From: Ignavibacteriota bacterium
Lineage (GTDB): Bacteria; Bacteroidota; Ignavibacteria; UBA10030
Assembly (NCBI GenBank): GCA_003170475.1
Contig: PMZI01000010.1
Span: forward strand, 35,976 to 99,975
Length of the DNA stretch: 64,000 nt
Direction: 5' to 3'
Part shown: piece by piece, positions 40,071 through 49,779 of the stretch
How positions within the stretch are numbered: position 1 is the stretch's first letter
How the letters are laid out: each line of letters opens with the position of its first letter
Notes under the pieces: generated by a model
The model's input: only the letters and a program-made list of their open reading frames with translations
Told to the model about the DNA's origin: nothing
Database searches by the model: none
Made by a program: the position numbers and the translations under genes

Positions 40071-41300
40071 ATGAGAGTATCGCTCGCAAAGATTTTCATC
40101 GTGTTGGCGGTGACCGTAACGGCATCGTTGTATGCCCGGCAGCCCCAGCAAGAAAACGCGCTTCGCTCCAAAGCTCAGAAGCTCGCGCAGCAGTTCATCA
40201 TCGTCGACACTCATATCGACGCTCCCTATCGCCTGAGGATGAAATGGGAAGATATTTCACAGCGCACAAAAGATGGTGAGTTCGACTTCGTTCGTGCAAA
40301 GCAAGGAGGACTCAACGCCCCGTTCATGTCCATCTACATTCCTGCTGAGTACGAGAAAAAGGGAGGGGCAAAAGCGCTGGCAGACACGCTCATTGATATG
40401 GTCGAGAAATTCGCACGGGATTGGCCCACACAGTGCGCCGTGGCACGCTCGGCAGCGGACGTCACAAAGCAGTTCAAACGAGGCGTCATCTCGCTCTGCA
40501 TGGGGATGGAGAACGGATCTCCGATTGAGCACGATATGGCCAATGTGCAGTACTTCTTCGACCGCGGCATCCGGTACATCACTCTGGCACATGCGCGCGA
40601 CAATCACATTTCTGATTCCTCCTATGACACCACTCACGTCTGGAGGGGATTGAGTTTTTTCGGCAGACGGCTGATCACCGAAATGAATCGGGTGGGAATC
40701 ATGGTCGATGTATCCCACATCTCGGATGCAGCATTCTATGAAGTCATGAATGTGACGAAAGCGCCGGTCATTGCATCGCATTCCTCATGCCGATTCTTCA
40801 CACCCGGGTTTGAGCGGAACATGTCGGATGAAATGATTACCATCCTGGCAAGACAAGGGGGCGTCATTCAGATCAATTTCGGTTCATCCTTCCTGAGCAA
40901 AGAACTCCGGGAACGCGAAGACAAGGATCAGAAGGAGGTCACGGCCTATCTGAAATCCAACAACCTCAAATTCGTAGACTCCGCGGCCCAATCATACATC
41001 GAACGATACCGCAAAGATCACCCCACCACCTATGCCGATGTCTCAGATGTGGCGAATCACATCGACCATGTCGTGAAACTGGTAGGAGTCGATCACGTGG
41101 GTCTGGGATCAGATTTCGATGGAGTCGGAGATTCATTGCCCACGGGGTTGAAGGACGTATCTCAATATCCCAACATCATTTATGAACTCCTGAAACGCGG
41201 TTACTCAGAAAAGGACATCGAGAAGATTTGTGGCGGGAATTTGTTGAGGGTGTGGACGGAAGTTGACCGCACTGCAAAAGAACTCCAGGCACAGAAATAG
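40071..41300 (+). CDS. Membrane dipeptidase (peptidase M19)
   Basis: IVDTHIDAPYRL, ITLAHARDNHISDSSYD, MVDVSHISDAAFYEV, VGLGSDFDGVGD; signal peptide; start re-set. Confidence 0.93.
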   Translation: MRVSLAKIFIVLAVTVTASLYARQPQQENALRSKAQKLAQQFIIVDTHIDAPYRLRMKWEDISQRTKDGEFDFVRAKQGGLNAPFMSIYIPAEYEKKGGAKALADTLIDMVEKFARDWPTQCAVARSAADVTKQFKRGVISLCMGMENGSPIEHDMANVQYFFDRGIRYITLAHARDNHISDSSYDTTHVWRGLSFFGRRLITEMNRVGIMVDVSHISDAAFYEVMNVTKAPVIASHSSCRFFTPGFERNMSDEMITILARQGGVIQINFGSSFLSKELREREDKDQKEVTAYLKSNNLKFVDSAAQSYIERYRKDHPTTYADVSDVANHIDHVVKLVGVDHVGLGSDFDGVGDSLPTGLKDVSQYPNIIYELLKRGYSEKDIEKICGGNLLRVWTEVDRTAKELQAQK

Positions 41301-41339
41301 CGCTCCGCTGAGTCGTTGATCAGATACCGCGAGAAAATC

Positions 41340-42479
41340 ATGAAACGAACTTTGATCATCATTGTCGGTCTCTCCATTTTCTCACTGACCGCTGCAGCGC
41401 AGCAGAGCGAGAGGCCACGGCTGCGAGACCTTGGTGTGGCGCTCGGGATGTTCCTGCCTGGCAGATATAATGCCATTACGGATGTGGCAGACGTTCTTGT
41501 CGGCCAGGTCACACTTGTTCGCGGAGACAGCGTTCGCACAGGCGTCACTGCCATTCTGCCCCACGGGGGAAATCTATTCCAGGAGAAGGTGCCGGCCGCG
41601 GTTTTCGTTGGGAACGGTTTCGGAAAGTTGGTCGGAACAACTCAGGTCACGGAGCTTGGACAAATAGAAACCCCCATCCTTCTCACAAACACGCTCAGCG
41701 TTTGGGATGTCGCTGATGGGGTCGTGGATTACGTGTTGAGCCTGCCGGGAAATGAAGGCGTCCAGTCCGTCAACCCCGTCGTTGGCGAGACAAATGATGG
41801 TGGACTCAACGATATCCGCGGAAGGCATGTAACACGCCTGGATGCGTTGGAGGCAATTCGTGCCGCGAGAAGCGGTCCGGTGATGGAAGGAAGCGTGGGA
41901 GCAGGCACGGGGACTGTGTGTTTTGGCTGGAAAGGCGGCATCGGGACAAGTTCCCGCGTCCTCCCTTCTGACGCAGGCGGATTCACGGTGGGAGTCTTGG
42001 TTCAATCCAATTACGGCGGAATCCTCGAGATCGCAGGCGTACCACTTGCAAAAGAGCTGGGACACAACGGATATCATGAAAACTCCCGAAAGCCCGGAGA
42101 TGGTTCATGCATGATCGTCATTGCGACCGATGCTCCTCTGAACAGCCAACAACTTCAGCGCCTCGCAAAGCGCGCTCCACTGGCCTTGGGTAGGACCGGC
42201 TCTTCCATGAGCAACGGAAGCGGCGACTACGTCATTGCATTTACAGCATCACGAGAACTCCGGATGCGTTCCACGGACGAGAAGATCCAGTCTTCTCTTC
42301 GATTTCGCGAAGATGCTCTCTCTCCTCTGTTCCAGGCTGTCGTCGAAGCGACCGAAGAAGCCCTCAGTAACTCGCTTCTTCGAGCAACGACAATGAAGGG
42401 ATTTCGGGGGACAGAGGTGGAAGCTGTTCCTGTGAAGGCAGTTCAGGATGCACTAAGGAAATACGGCAAGATTAGGTAG
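41340..42479 (+). CDS. P1 family peptidase (DmpA-like)
   Basis: VGETNDGGLNDIRGRHVT, GSVGAGTGTVCFGWKGGIGTSSR, LGRTGSSMSNGSGDYVIAFT; signal peptide. Confidence 0.93.
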   Translation: MKRTLIIIVGLSIFSLTAAAQQSERPRLRDLGVALGMFLPGRYNAITDVADVLVGQVTLVRGDSVRTGVTAILPHGGNLFQEKVPAAVFVGNGFGKLVGTTQVTELGQIETPILLTNTLSVWDVADGVVDYVLSLPGNEGVQSVNPVVGETNDGGLNDIRGRHVTRLDALEAIRAARSGPVMEGSVGAGTGTVCFGWKGGIGTSSRVLPSDAGGFTVGVLVQSNYGGILEIAGVPLAKELGHNGYHENSRKPGDGSCMIVIATDAPLNSQQLQRLAKRAPLALGRTGSSMSNGSGDYVIAFTASRELRMRSTDEKIQSSLRFREDALSPLFQAVVEATEEALSNSLLRATTMKGFRGTEVEAVPVKAVQDALRKYGKIR

Positions 42480-42524
42480 GCGTGTGGAAGAGATGGAATG
42501 GCGTCACCGGGGACACGTGCGTTC

Positions 42525-43667
42525 TCACACTGCGGGAGCATGCTCCTGTTCGATCATCGATATGAACTCGTCGAATAGGTATTCGCTGTCGTGCGGACCC
42601 GGGGAGGCTTCGGGGTGATACTGAACGCTGAACACGGGGAGTTCCTTGTGCCGCAGACCTTCATTCGTTCCGTCGTTGAGATTGACGTGAGTGATCTCGA
42701 TGAGCATTGAATTCAGTGAATCCGAATCCACTGCAAATCCATGGTTCTGCGACGTGATTTCGATTTTCTTGGTCCGGAGGTTCTTCACCGGGTGGTTCGC
42801 GCCGCGATGGCCAAATTTCAGTTTAAACGTCTTCCCTCCGAGTGCCAACGCCAGAAGCTGATGCCCGAGACAGATGCCAAATATCGGTTTCTTGCCCAAC
42901 AGCTTTTTGATATTCTCGATTCCATACCGCACGGCTGAAGGGTCGCCGGGACCGTTGGAGAGAAAAATCCCGTCCGGCTGAAGCTCGAGTACTTTTTCTG
43001 CCGGGAAGGAAGCCGGGACGACAAGCAACTTGCAGCCATAGAGAGCAAGTCTGCGCAGGATGTTCTGCTTCACCCCATAGTCATAGACGACGACAAACCA
43101 TGGCCGGCCATCTTTCTTAGCTCTCCCGATCGGTTTGAGCGCAAACGGCGTCTTGTCGATAGCATCCCACTCATAGGTCTTCCCTGTCGTTACAACCTTG
43201 GCCAGATCGAGTCCATTCATACTGGGAGACCGCAGTGCCTTGTCGATGAGACTCGCATCGTCAAGATCGGCAGTAGAGATAACACCTCGGAGCGCTCCGA
43301 CGGTACGAATCATTTTCGTGAGCATCCGGGTGTCAATTCCCTGCAACGCGACGATGTTGTGCGCCTTCAGCCAATCTCCGAGACTCGACGTCGCACGGAA
43401 ATTGCTGTAGAAGTCAAAATACTCCTTCACAATGAATCCAGCCACTTGCGGCTTGGTAGACTCCAGGTCCTCGAGATTGACTCCGTAGTTGCCGATGAGC
43501 GGATATGTCATCGTCACGATTTGACCGGCGTACGACGGGTCTGACAGGATCTCCTGGTATCCGGTCATGCTCGTATTGAAGACCACCTCACCGGTGACCT
43601 CGGCGGAGGCACCGAAACTCTCGCCGGTGAAGACAGTGCCATTCTCAAGCGCTAACTTTGCAACCAA
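42525..43667 (-). CDS. carA: Carbamoyl-phosphate synthase small subunit
   Basis: [59 protein letters not shown]. Confidence 0.97.
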   Translation of the reverse strand: MVAKLALENGTVFTGESFGASAEVTGEVVFNTSMTGYQEILSDPSYAGQIVTMTYPLIGNYGVNLEDLESTKPQVAGFIVKEYFDFYSNFRATSSLGDWLKAHNIVALQGIDTRMLTKMIRTVGALRGVISTADLDDASLIDKALRSPSMNGLDLAKVVTTGKTYEWDAIDKTPFALKPIGRAKKDGRPWFVVVYDYGVKQNILRRLALYGCKLLVVPASFPAEKVLELQPDGIFLSNGPGDPSAVRYGIENIKKLLGKKPIFGICLGHQLLALALGGKTFKLKFGHRGANHPVKNLRTKKIEITSQNHGFAVDSDSLNSMLIEITHVNLNDGTNEGLRHKELPVFSVQYHPEASPGPHDSEYLFDEFISMIEQEHAPAV

Positions 43668-43971
43668 TCGATCTCCAATTTCGTTGAGATTGTTGAGATG
43701 TGGGCTTCAAGATAGCAAGAAATGACAGCCAACGCAACCGCGGTCGCCTGCCCGGAATCGAGTGAGCATTCGCCCGACGGAAAAACCTCCGCCACAGTCG
43801 ATCACTCAGCAGAGATTGCGAAAACTGGACTGGCTTTTGTATCGATGTGTCGATCTCACCGGAGACAAAGCGCCATCTCAAAGACAAACTGCCAAGCGTT
43901 TTGTTTTGGCGAGAACCCTTGAAGTGAGACAAATGTTGTGTATGATGAGCAACGAGTGAGCTTTCGTCACC

Positions 43972-44000
43972 TTGACATCCTATACAAAAAGTGGTATTTT
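43972..44000 (+). promoter_or_regulatory. Predicted sigma70-type promoter of hrcA-grpE-dnaJ
   Basis: TTGACA (43972-43977) - 17 nt - TATTTT (43995-44000). Confidence 0.6.
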
Positions 44001-44025
44001 TGGGCTGAAAAATAGGCCTTTTTTG

Positions 44026-45072
44026 ATGATTACGTCTCCAACATCCGAGCCATTGAACGAACGGGAGCGGGATATCCTGCGTCACGTCGTTTTCAATTTT
44101 ATCCAATCGGCGATTCCCGTTGGATCTCGGTACATTTCGAAGCATTTCGAGTCGCAGCTCAGTCCGGCGACCATCAGAAACGTGATGGCGGATCTTGAGG
44201 AGTTGGGCCTTCTGTTCCATCCTCACACCTCTGCAGGAAGAGTGCCGACGGACCTGGGGTACCGTTACTACGTGGATTACCTGATGGAAATCCAGGCGTT
44301 GTCGGATGCTGATAAGCGACAGATCGAGCAGCAGCTCACGGTGGCCAACGATCCGGACACGATGCTCCGTGAGACCTCAAAGCTTCTTGGAAAGATCTCC
44401 AAGCAGTTGAGCATCGTCTCTTCCCCCCACATTGGGAGCGGGGTGTTCGAGAAACTGGAACTCATTCCGATATCGTCTTCCAGGGTGCTCGTCGTCATTT
44501 CCATTCGGACCGGTCTGGTCAAGACAATCATGATGGAAGTCGGCGTCGAATTGAAGCGGGATCATCTGGAACAGGTGTCCCGACTCTTGAACGAAAGGCT
44601 CTCTGGGCTGACACTCCGGGAGATACGTGATACATTCGTCGAACGAACACGTGACGTCCAGGACGAGCGCACGGGCCTGATTCGCCTGTTCATCGATTCA
44701 GTGGACAATTTATTCGATGACATGAAAGACCGCGACAAGGTCCATATTTCCGGAACTCAGAATATTATCGAACAGCCGGAGTTCATCGATCCAAGAAATT
44801 TCCGCAGTGTCATCGAACTCATCGAAAATGACGATATCATTGTCCATCTGCTCGAAAAGCACGAGGTATTCGACAAGGATCTCGTTGTGACCATCGGCTC
44901 TGAAAACGACGACACGAAAGTGAAAGACTATAGCGTGGTGTCTGCGACGTATGATCTGGACGGGGTCAAAGGAAGCGTTGGGGTCATTGGTCCCCGACGA
45001 ATGGACTATGCTAGAATGATCCCCCTGGTCGACCACGTCGCAAAACTTGTTGCAAGAATGATGAAGGGATAG
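44026..45072 (+). CDS. hrcA: Heat-inducible transcription repressor
   Basis: LNERERDILRHVV, PVGSRYISKHF...LSPATIRNVMADLEELGLLFHPHTSAGRVPTDLGYRYYVD. Confidence 0.96.
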   Translation: MITSPTSEPLNERERDILRHVVFNFIQSAIPVGSRYISKHFESQLSPATIRNVMADLEELGLLFHPHTSAGRVPTDLGYRYYVDYLMEIQALSDADKRQIEQQLTVANDPDTMLRETSKLLGKISKQLSIVSSPHIGSGVFEKLELIPISSSRVLVVISIRTGLVKTIMMEVGVELKRDHLEQVSRLLNERLSGLTLREIRDTFVERTRDVQDERTGLIRLFIDSVDNLFDDMKDRDKVHISGTQNIIEQPEFIDPRNFRSVIELIENDDIIVHLLEKHEVFDKDLVVTIGSENDDTKVKDYSVVSATYDLDGVKGSVGVIGPRRMDYARMIPLVDHVAKLVARMMKG

Positions 45073-45083
45073 GCGTAGTATTG

Positions 45084-45725
45084 ATGAACGATCCGCTGGA
45101 AAATACCGCAAAACAAACCGACGAGAGAGAATCTACAAAAGCGGCTGAACCTGAAAATCAGCCGGTAGAAGTTCCGGAGGAGTCGACGGATCTGAACCAA
45201 CGTTTGGCTCAAGCTGAAAAGCAGGTCGAGTTCTACAAGGATCAGCTTCTCCGCAGGGTTGCCGATTTCGACAATTTCAAGAAACGGGCGGAATCTGAAT
45301 CGGCGTCTGTTTTTAAGTATGCGAAAGTTGATATCATTCAGGAACTCCTTCCTGTCATAGACGATTTTGAGCGATCGTTGAAGCTCGCCAAAGACCGTAG
45401 AGAATCGGAACCATTTGCCAAAGGAGTCGAGCTCATCTATCAGAAACTGACGAAATTTTTGCAGTCGCAAGGCGTGAAGGAGATCGAGTCGCTCGGCAAG
45501 GAATTTGACGTTCATTTCCACGACGCATTGCTCCAGATTCCACGGAGTGACGTCCCTCCTCATGTTGTCATCGAGGTTGTGGACAAAGGATATATGCTTG
45601 AGGATCGCGTCCTGCGTCATGCAAAAGTGGTTGTATCAGCAAGTCCGACTGGTGACGACACTGACGTGAACAAGAACGACGAGCAATCCATCGGGCCAGA
45701 GACCACCACGAAGATCGAGAACTAG
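45084..45725 (+). CDS. grpE: Nucleotide exchange factor GrpE
   Basis: [48 protein letters not shown]. Confidence 0.95.
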   Translation: MNDPLENTAKQTDERESTKAAEPENQPVEVPEESTDLNQRLAQAEKQVEFYKDQLLRRVADFDNFKKRAESESASVFKYAKVDIIQELLPVIDDFERSLKLAKDRRESEPFAKGVELIYQKLTKFLQSQGVKEIESLGKEFDVHFHDALLQIPRSDVPPHVVIEVVDKGYMLEDRVLRHAKVVVSASPTGDDTDVNKNDEQSIGPETTTKIEN

Positions 45726-45733
45726 AGAGTAGA

Positions 45734-46900
45734 ATGGCAAAACGGGACTATTACGAAATACTCGGCATCTCACGCACTGCAACCCCGGATGAGATCAAGA
45801 AGGCATATCGGCAGATGGCAATGAAGTACCATCCCGATCGCAATCCGGGGAATAAGGAAGCCGAAGAGGTATTCAAGGAAGCAGCGGAAGCATACGAGGT
45901 GCTCGGCGATCAGGACAAGCGAAGACGCTATGACCAGTTCGGCCATGAAGGCATGCGAGGCACGAACTATCATGAATTCCACGATGTCAATGACATCTTC
46001 TCAACGTTTGGCGACATCTTTGGAGGTGGAATCGGTGGCGGAATTTTTGACGAGGTGTTCGGCGGCCGCGGCCGGCGGTCGGGACGATCACACCAGGGAA
46101 CGACAGGTGCAGACCTGAAAGCGAAGCTCCCTCTGACGCTCGAGGAAATCTCCACCGGCATCGAGAAGAAGCTGAAAATCAAGAAACAAAAGAAGTGTGA
46201 TGTCTGTAACGGTACCGGCGCCAAACCGGGAACAGGCTCTTCGAACTGCCCACAGTGTGAGGGAAGCGGTGAGTTACGGCAGGTCTCCCGATCCATGTTC
46301 GGGCAATTTGTCAATATAACGACATGCCCTACCTGTGGCGGTGAAGGTCGAATCGTTCGGGAGCCTTGCACGAATTGTCATGGCGAGGGACGACTCTCCG
46401 GTGAGACAACAATAAAGGTCAACGTGCCCGCAGGAGTCTCTGAAGGAAACTACATTCCGCTGCAAAGCCAGGGCAATGCCGGGCAGCGTGGTGGTCCCCC
46501 GGGTGACTTGATTGTCCTCATCGAAGAACAGCCACATCAGTACTTCAGCCGCAGCGGTGATGACATTATCTACGATCTCAATATCAGTTTCCCGATGGCA
46601 ACACTCGGCGGGGAGATCGAAATCCCAACGCTCACCGGCAAGGCGAAGCTGACCATCGACGCGGGCACACCTCCGGGGAGGATGCTGCGGATGAGAGATC
46701 GCGGCGTGCCGCACCTCAACAGCCATGGGCGCGGAGATCAGCTTGTGAGAATAAGCGTTTGGGTGCCGGCGAAGGTCAACTCCAAGGAAAAGGAGCTTCT
46801 GAAGCAGCTTGGCACGGAAGAGCACATCGTCCCGACCGAGGAAGAACGTCACGGCCATTCGAAGACTTTCTTTAACAAAGTGAAAGATGCTTTTTCATAG
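45734..46900 (+). CDS. dnaJ: Chaperone DnaJ
   Basis: [35 protein letters not shown]; four CxxCxGxG repeats. Confidence 0.98.
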   Translation: MAKRDYYEILGISRTATPDEIKKAYRQMAMKYHPDRNPGNKEAEEVFKEAAEAYEVLGDQDKRRRYDQFGHEGMRGTNYHEFHDVNDIFSTFGDIFGGGIGGGIFDEVFGGRGRRSGRSHQGTTGADLKAKLPLTLEEISTGIEKKLKIKKQKKCDVCNGTGAKPGTGSSNCPQCEGSGELRQVSRSMFGQFVNITTCPTCGGEGRIVREPCTNCHGEGRLSGETTIKVNVPAGVSEGNYIPLQSQGNAGQRGGPPGDLIVLIEEQPHQYFSRSGDDIIYDLNISFPMATLGGEIEIPTLTGKAKLTIDAGTPPGRMLRMRDRGVPHLNSHGRGDQLVRISVWVPAKVNSKEKELLKQLGTEEHIVPTEEERHGHSKTFFNKVKDAFS

Positions 46901-46906
46901 ACAGGA

Positions 46907-47323
46907 ATGATTCAGCGGTTGATCAACTGGCTCGCGCTGACGCCGACGGAACGGAACGTGATCCTGTTCCTGACGCTCACGCTCGTGGTTGGCGCTGCGA
47001 TTCGGTTCTATCAAGATACAGTTCCTCCGAATCGACAGTTTGACTACTCTGCTCTTGACAGTACATTTGCAGTTTTTCAGAAGCATGTTGCGGCCGATTC
47101 CATCCGCCAGGAAAAGGGAAAATCGAACCGGGTCGTGAACATCAACATAGCCGGCAAAGCAGAACTGACGAGTCTGCCCGGAATCGGAGCGGTTCTTGCG
47201 GAGCGTATCATTCGCCAGCGGGAGGAACAGGGAGAATTTGAAGCAATTTCAGATCTTCAGAAGATTAAAGGAATCAGCAAGAAGAAGTTTGAAAAACTTA
47301 AGCCACTCGTCGACATTCAATAG
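46907..47323 (+). CDS. ComEA-like helix-hairpin-helix protein
   Basis: VNINIAGKAELTSLPGIGAVLAERIIRQREEQGEFEAISDLQKIKGISKKKFEKLKPLV. Confidence 0.9.
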   Translation: MIQRLINWLALTPTERNVILFLTLTLVVGAAIRFYQDTVPPNRQFDYSALDSTFAVFQKHVAADSIRQEKGKSNRVVNINIAGKAELTSLPGIGAVLAERIIRQREEQGEFEAISDLQKIKGISKKKFEKLKPLVDIQ

Positions 47324-47377
47324 GCACCAAACGAATCATCTGCTTTCGTCACCGACCGGGAAAGGCACCATACGACC

Positions 47378-48292
47378 ATGAGATCCTCCTACTATTCCGG
47401 CATTTCCTTCTACAAAGGTCAGATTCAACTCGCCGAACTCGACCACGGAAGAAAAAAGACGGTAACAGTGTTGAACGAGCGCACCTCTGCCGTCGATTTG
47501 TCGCGGGACGCCAAGTTCTCTGCCGACCATCCTCAGCTCCACACATTTATCTACGAGCTGGAAGAGATGATCAAAGAGAACAAGGTACATTCCAAGACCG
47601 TTTCGTTTGCTCTCCCGACGGAACCGTTGCTGATGAGCGTCATCCCCCTCGATGCATCGCTCCAGGGGCAAGGACTGACATCTCATCTTCAGTGGGAATT
47701 CGAGCAATACTACCCGACCGTTCCCATCAAGGATTACATTGTCAGTGCCTATCCGATTCCCGGACCCAGCAAAGGAGTCAAACAGGCTTTTCTCGTCGGC
47801 GTTCAACGGGGAACGATAGCCTTCCTGAAACGAGCGGCTGCCGAATTGCGACTCCAGGTTCACTTGATTGACATAGACCACTTCAGTGTGGAAAAAACGC
47901 TTCGGCATTGCCATCCGGAACTCCTGGAAGATGAAATCCTCCTCATTGGAGTTCGGGGAAACGGAATTGATGTGAGCATGGTGTCCCAGGGTCAATATGT
48001 CGACTACCGTGCGTACACTATGCAACATGCGGATGACCTGAAGAATGCGATCGCTGACTACCGGCAGTATCTCGAGCAGAAGGAAAGCATCGAATCGATT
48101 AACAAGATTGTCCTCTACGGTTACGATGTGACCGCACAAACCATCAATCACATTCAACGGGAGACCGGCATCTCGACGATGGTGCTGGACGCGATGAACA
48201 ATCTTACGCCGTCGAAAAAGCTCTACGACGTGTATGTGAAGGACAACTCACGATTCTCTGCGGCGATCGGATTGGCGTTGCGAACTCAATGA
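47378..48292 (+). CDS. PilM-like ATPase-fold hypothetical protein
   Basis: Overall architecture (SVIPLDASLQGQGLTSHLQWEFEQYYP; VHLIDIDHFSVEKTL) resembles PilM-type proteins; weak. Confidence 0.5.
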   Translation: MRSSYYSGISFYKGQIQLAELDHGRKKTVTVLNERTSAVDLSRDAKFSADHPQLHTFIYELEEMIKENKVHSKTVSFALPTEPLLMSVIPLDASLQGQGLTSHLQWEFEQYYPTVPIKDYIVSAYPIPGPSKGVKQAFLVGVQRGTIAFLKRAAAELRLQVHLIDIDHFSVEKTLRHCHPELLEDEILLIGVRGNGIDVSMVSQGQYVDYRAYTMQHADDLKNAIADYRQYLEQKESIESINKIVLYGYDVTAQTINHIQRETGISTMVLDAMNNLTPSKKLYDVYVKDNSRFSAAIGLALRTQ

Positions 48293-48876
48293 GAATTATC
48301 GCCGGACAACACCGCGGGCGGATTCTTGTGAATGTCCGCGATCTTTCGGTACGACCAACAACCGACCGGGCGAAACAAACGATTTTCGACATTCTTTCGA
48401 ATCGACTGGATTTCGACGGAATAGAAGTCCTCGATCTGTTCTCAGGCAGTGGAAGTCTGGGGCTTGAAGCCATCAGCCGCGGCGCGCGCCAGGTGACCTT
48501 CGTAGACAAATCTCCGCAATCACTGCAAGTGCTCGAAACGAATGTCAGGACAATCGGGTGCAATGATCAATGCACGTCGTACGCAGCTGACGCCTTCTGG
48601 TACCTCAAGAACGCACGCCGCGCGTTCGACCTGGTCTTCGTCGACCCTCCCTATCGTCTGGAACGGATTGCAGATTTGCCGGCAGAGCTGTTTGCGTCGG
48701 AAGCACTCAGAGAGGGAACGTTCGTTGTCATGGAACATAGCAAGGAGAGCCCGGTCCGGCCTTCTGAGAGCATGTTCGAGATTACCCGCAAACCGTTCGG
48801 TCAGACCATCGTTCTTGTCCTGAGGACAAAACCAAAAGAACCGATTCAGACATCGTCGCCAACGCTTGAAGGATAA
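48289..48876 (+). CDS. rsmD: 16S rRNA (guanine(966)-N(2))-methyltransferase
   Basis: MRIIAGQHRGR, RPTTDRAKQTIFDIL, VLDLFSGSGSLGLEAISRGA, FVDPPY. Confidence 0.95.
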   Translation: MRIIAGQHRGRILVNVRDLSVRPTTDRAKQTIFDILSNRLDFDGIEVLDLFSGSGSLGLEAISRGARQVTFVDKSPQSLQVLETNVRTIGCNDQCTSYAADAFWYLKNARRAFDLVFVDPPYRLERIADLPAELFASEALREGTFVVMEHSKESPVRPSESMFEITRKPFGQTIVLVLRTKPKEPIQTSSPTLEG

Positions 48877-48879
48877 GAC

Positions 48880-49365
48880 ATGAGAACCGCGATCTATCCA
48901 GGGACTTTTGACCCGATCACGAACGGGCACATTGACATCATTCAACGGGCTCTGAAACTCTTTGACAAGGTTATCATTACGGTAGCCCGGAACTCTGCAA
49001 AAGATCCGTTGTTTTCAGAAGAGGAGCGCCTTGCCATGATCAAGGAGGCGGTGCGTCACCTCAAAGGAGTCGAGGTGGATACCTTCGACGGACTGCTCGT
49101 GAGCTATGCACACAGGAAGAGAGCAACGGCCTTTGTACGTGGACTTCGGGCGATTTCGGATTTCGAGTATGAGCTTCAGATGGCGTTGATGAACCGGAAG
49201 TTGAATGAAAACCTGGTGACAGTGTTCCTGATGCCGAACGAAAAATATACATACCTGAACTCCAGCATCGTCCGGGAAATCGCCAGCCACCAGGGAAATG
49301 TCAGCAAGTTTGTCCCAAAACATGTGCTGCGGGAATTGAAGAAGAAGTTCCCTCAAACGAAGTAA
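48880..49365 (+). CDS. coaD: Phosphopantetheine adenylyltransferase
   Basis: AIYPGTFDPITNGHIDII, RGLRAISDFEYELQMALMNRKL. Confidence 0.97.
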   Translation: MRTAIYPGTFDPITNGHIDIIQRALKLFDKVIITVARNSAKDPLFSEEERLAMIKEAVRHLKGVEVDTFDGLLVSYAHRKRATAFVRGLRAISDFEYELQMALMNRKLNENLVTVFLMPNEKYTYLNSSIVREIASHQGNVSKFVPKHVLRELKKKFPQTK

Positions 49366-49410
49366 CAGCGGAGCATCATCGGTTAGAACGAGGAGGATTG
49401 TAGAGAAATC

Positions 49411-49746
49411 ATGCCGACGTACGATTACATCTGCAAGGAGTGCGGTCACGCATTCGAGGAGTTTCAGTCGATGTCATCGGCTTTCCTGACCGTGTGCCCG
49501 TCATGCGGAAAACCCGCCCTGAAGCGCCAGATGGCAGGCGGGGCCGGGATGATTTTCAAGGGAAGCGGTTTTTATCAGACAGACTACAAGAAGACGAGTT
49601 CCGCGGGGAGTAGTCCATCGAGTTCTGGCGGCGGTAGTGCCAAACCTGAGTCAAAAACTCCTCCACCGTCGAAAACAGAATCACCCTCGTCCGATTCCAA
49701 GCCCGATTCATCTCCACCGAGCTCCAAACCTGATTCGTCCAAATAA
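49411..49746 (+). CDS. FmdB-type zinc ribbon protein with Ser/Pro-rich tail
   Basis: MPTYDYICKECGHAFEEFQSMS...CPSCGKPALKRQMAGGAGMIFKGSGFYQTDYK then low-complexity tail. Confidence 0.88.
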   Translation: MPTYDYICKECGHAFEEFQSMSSAFLTVCPSCGKPALKRQMAGGAGMIFKGSGFYQTDYKKTSSAGSSPSSSGGGSAKPESKTPPPSKTESPSSDSKPDSSPPSSKPDSSK

Positions 49747-49749
49747 CAG

Positions 49750-49772
49750 AAGCCCCGCTAAGAGCGGGGCTT
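49750..49772. terminator. Terminator between fmdB-like gene and pckA
   Basis: AAGCCCCGCT-aag-AGCGGGGCTT with T-run, convergent genes. Confidence 0.9.
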
Positions 49773-49779
49773 TGTGTTT

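Noticed and set aside
43645-44226. 193-aa minus ORF between carA and hrcA
   Set aside because: Overlaps the hrcA start and its promoter; no family resemblance.
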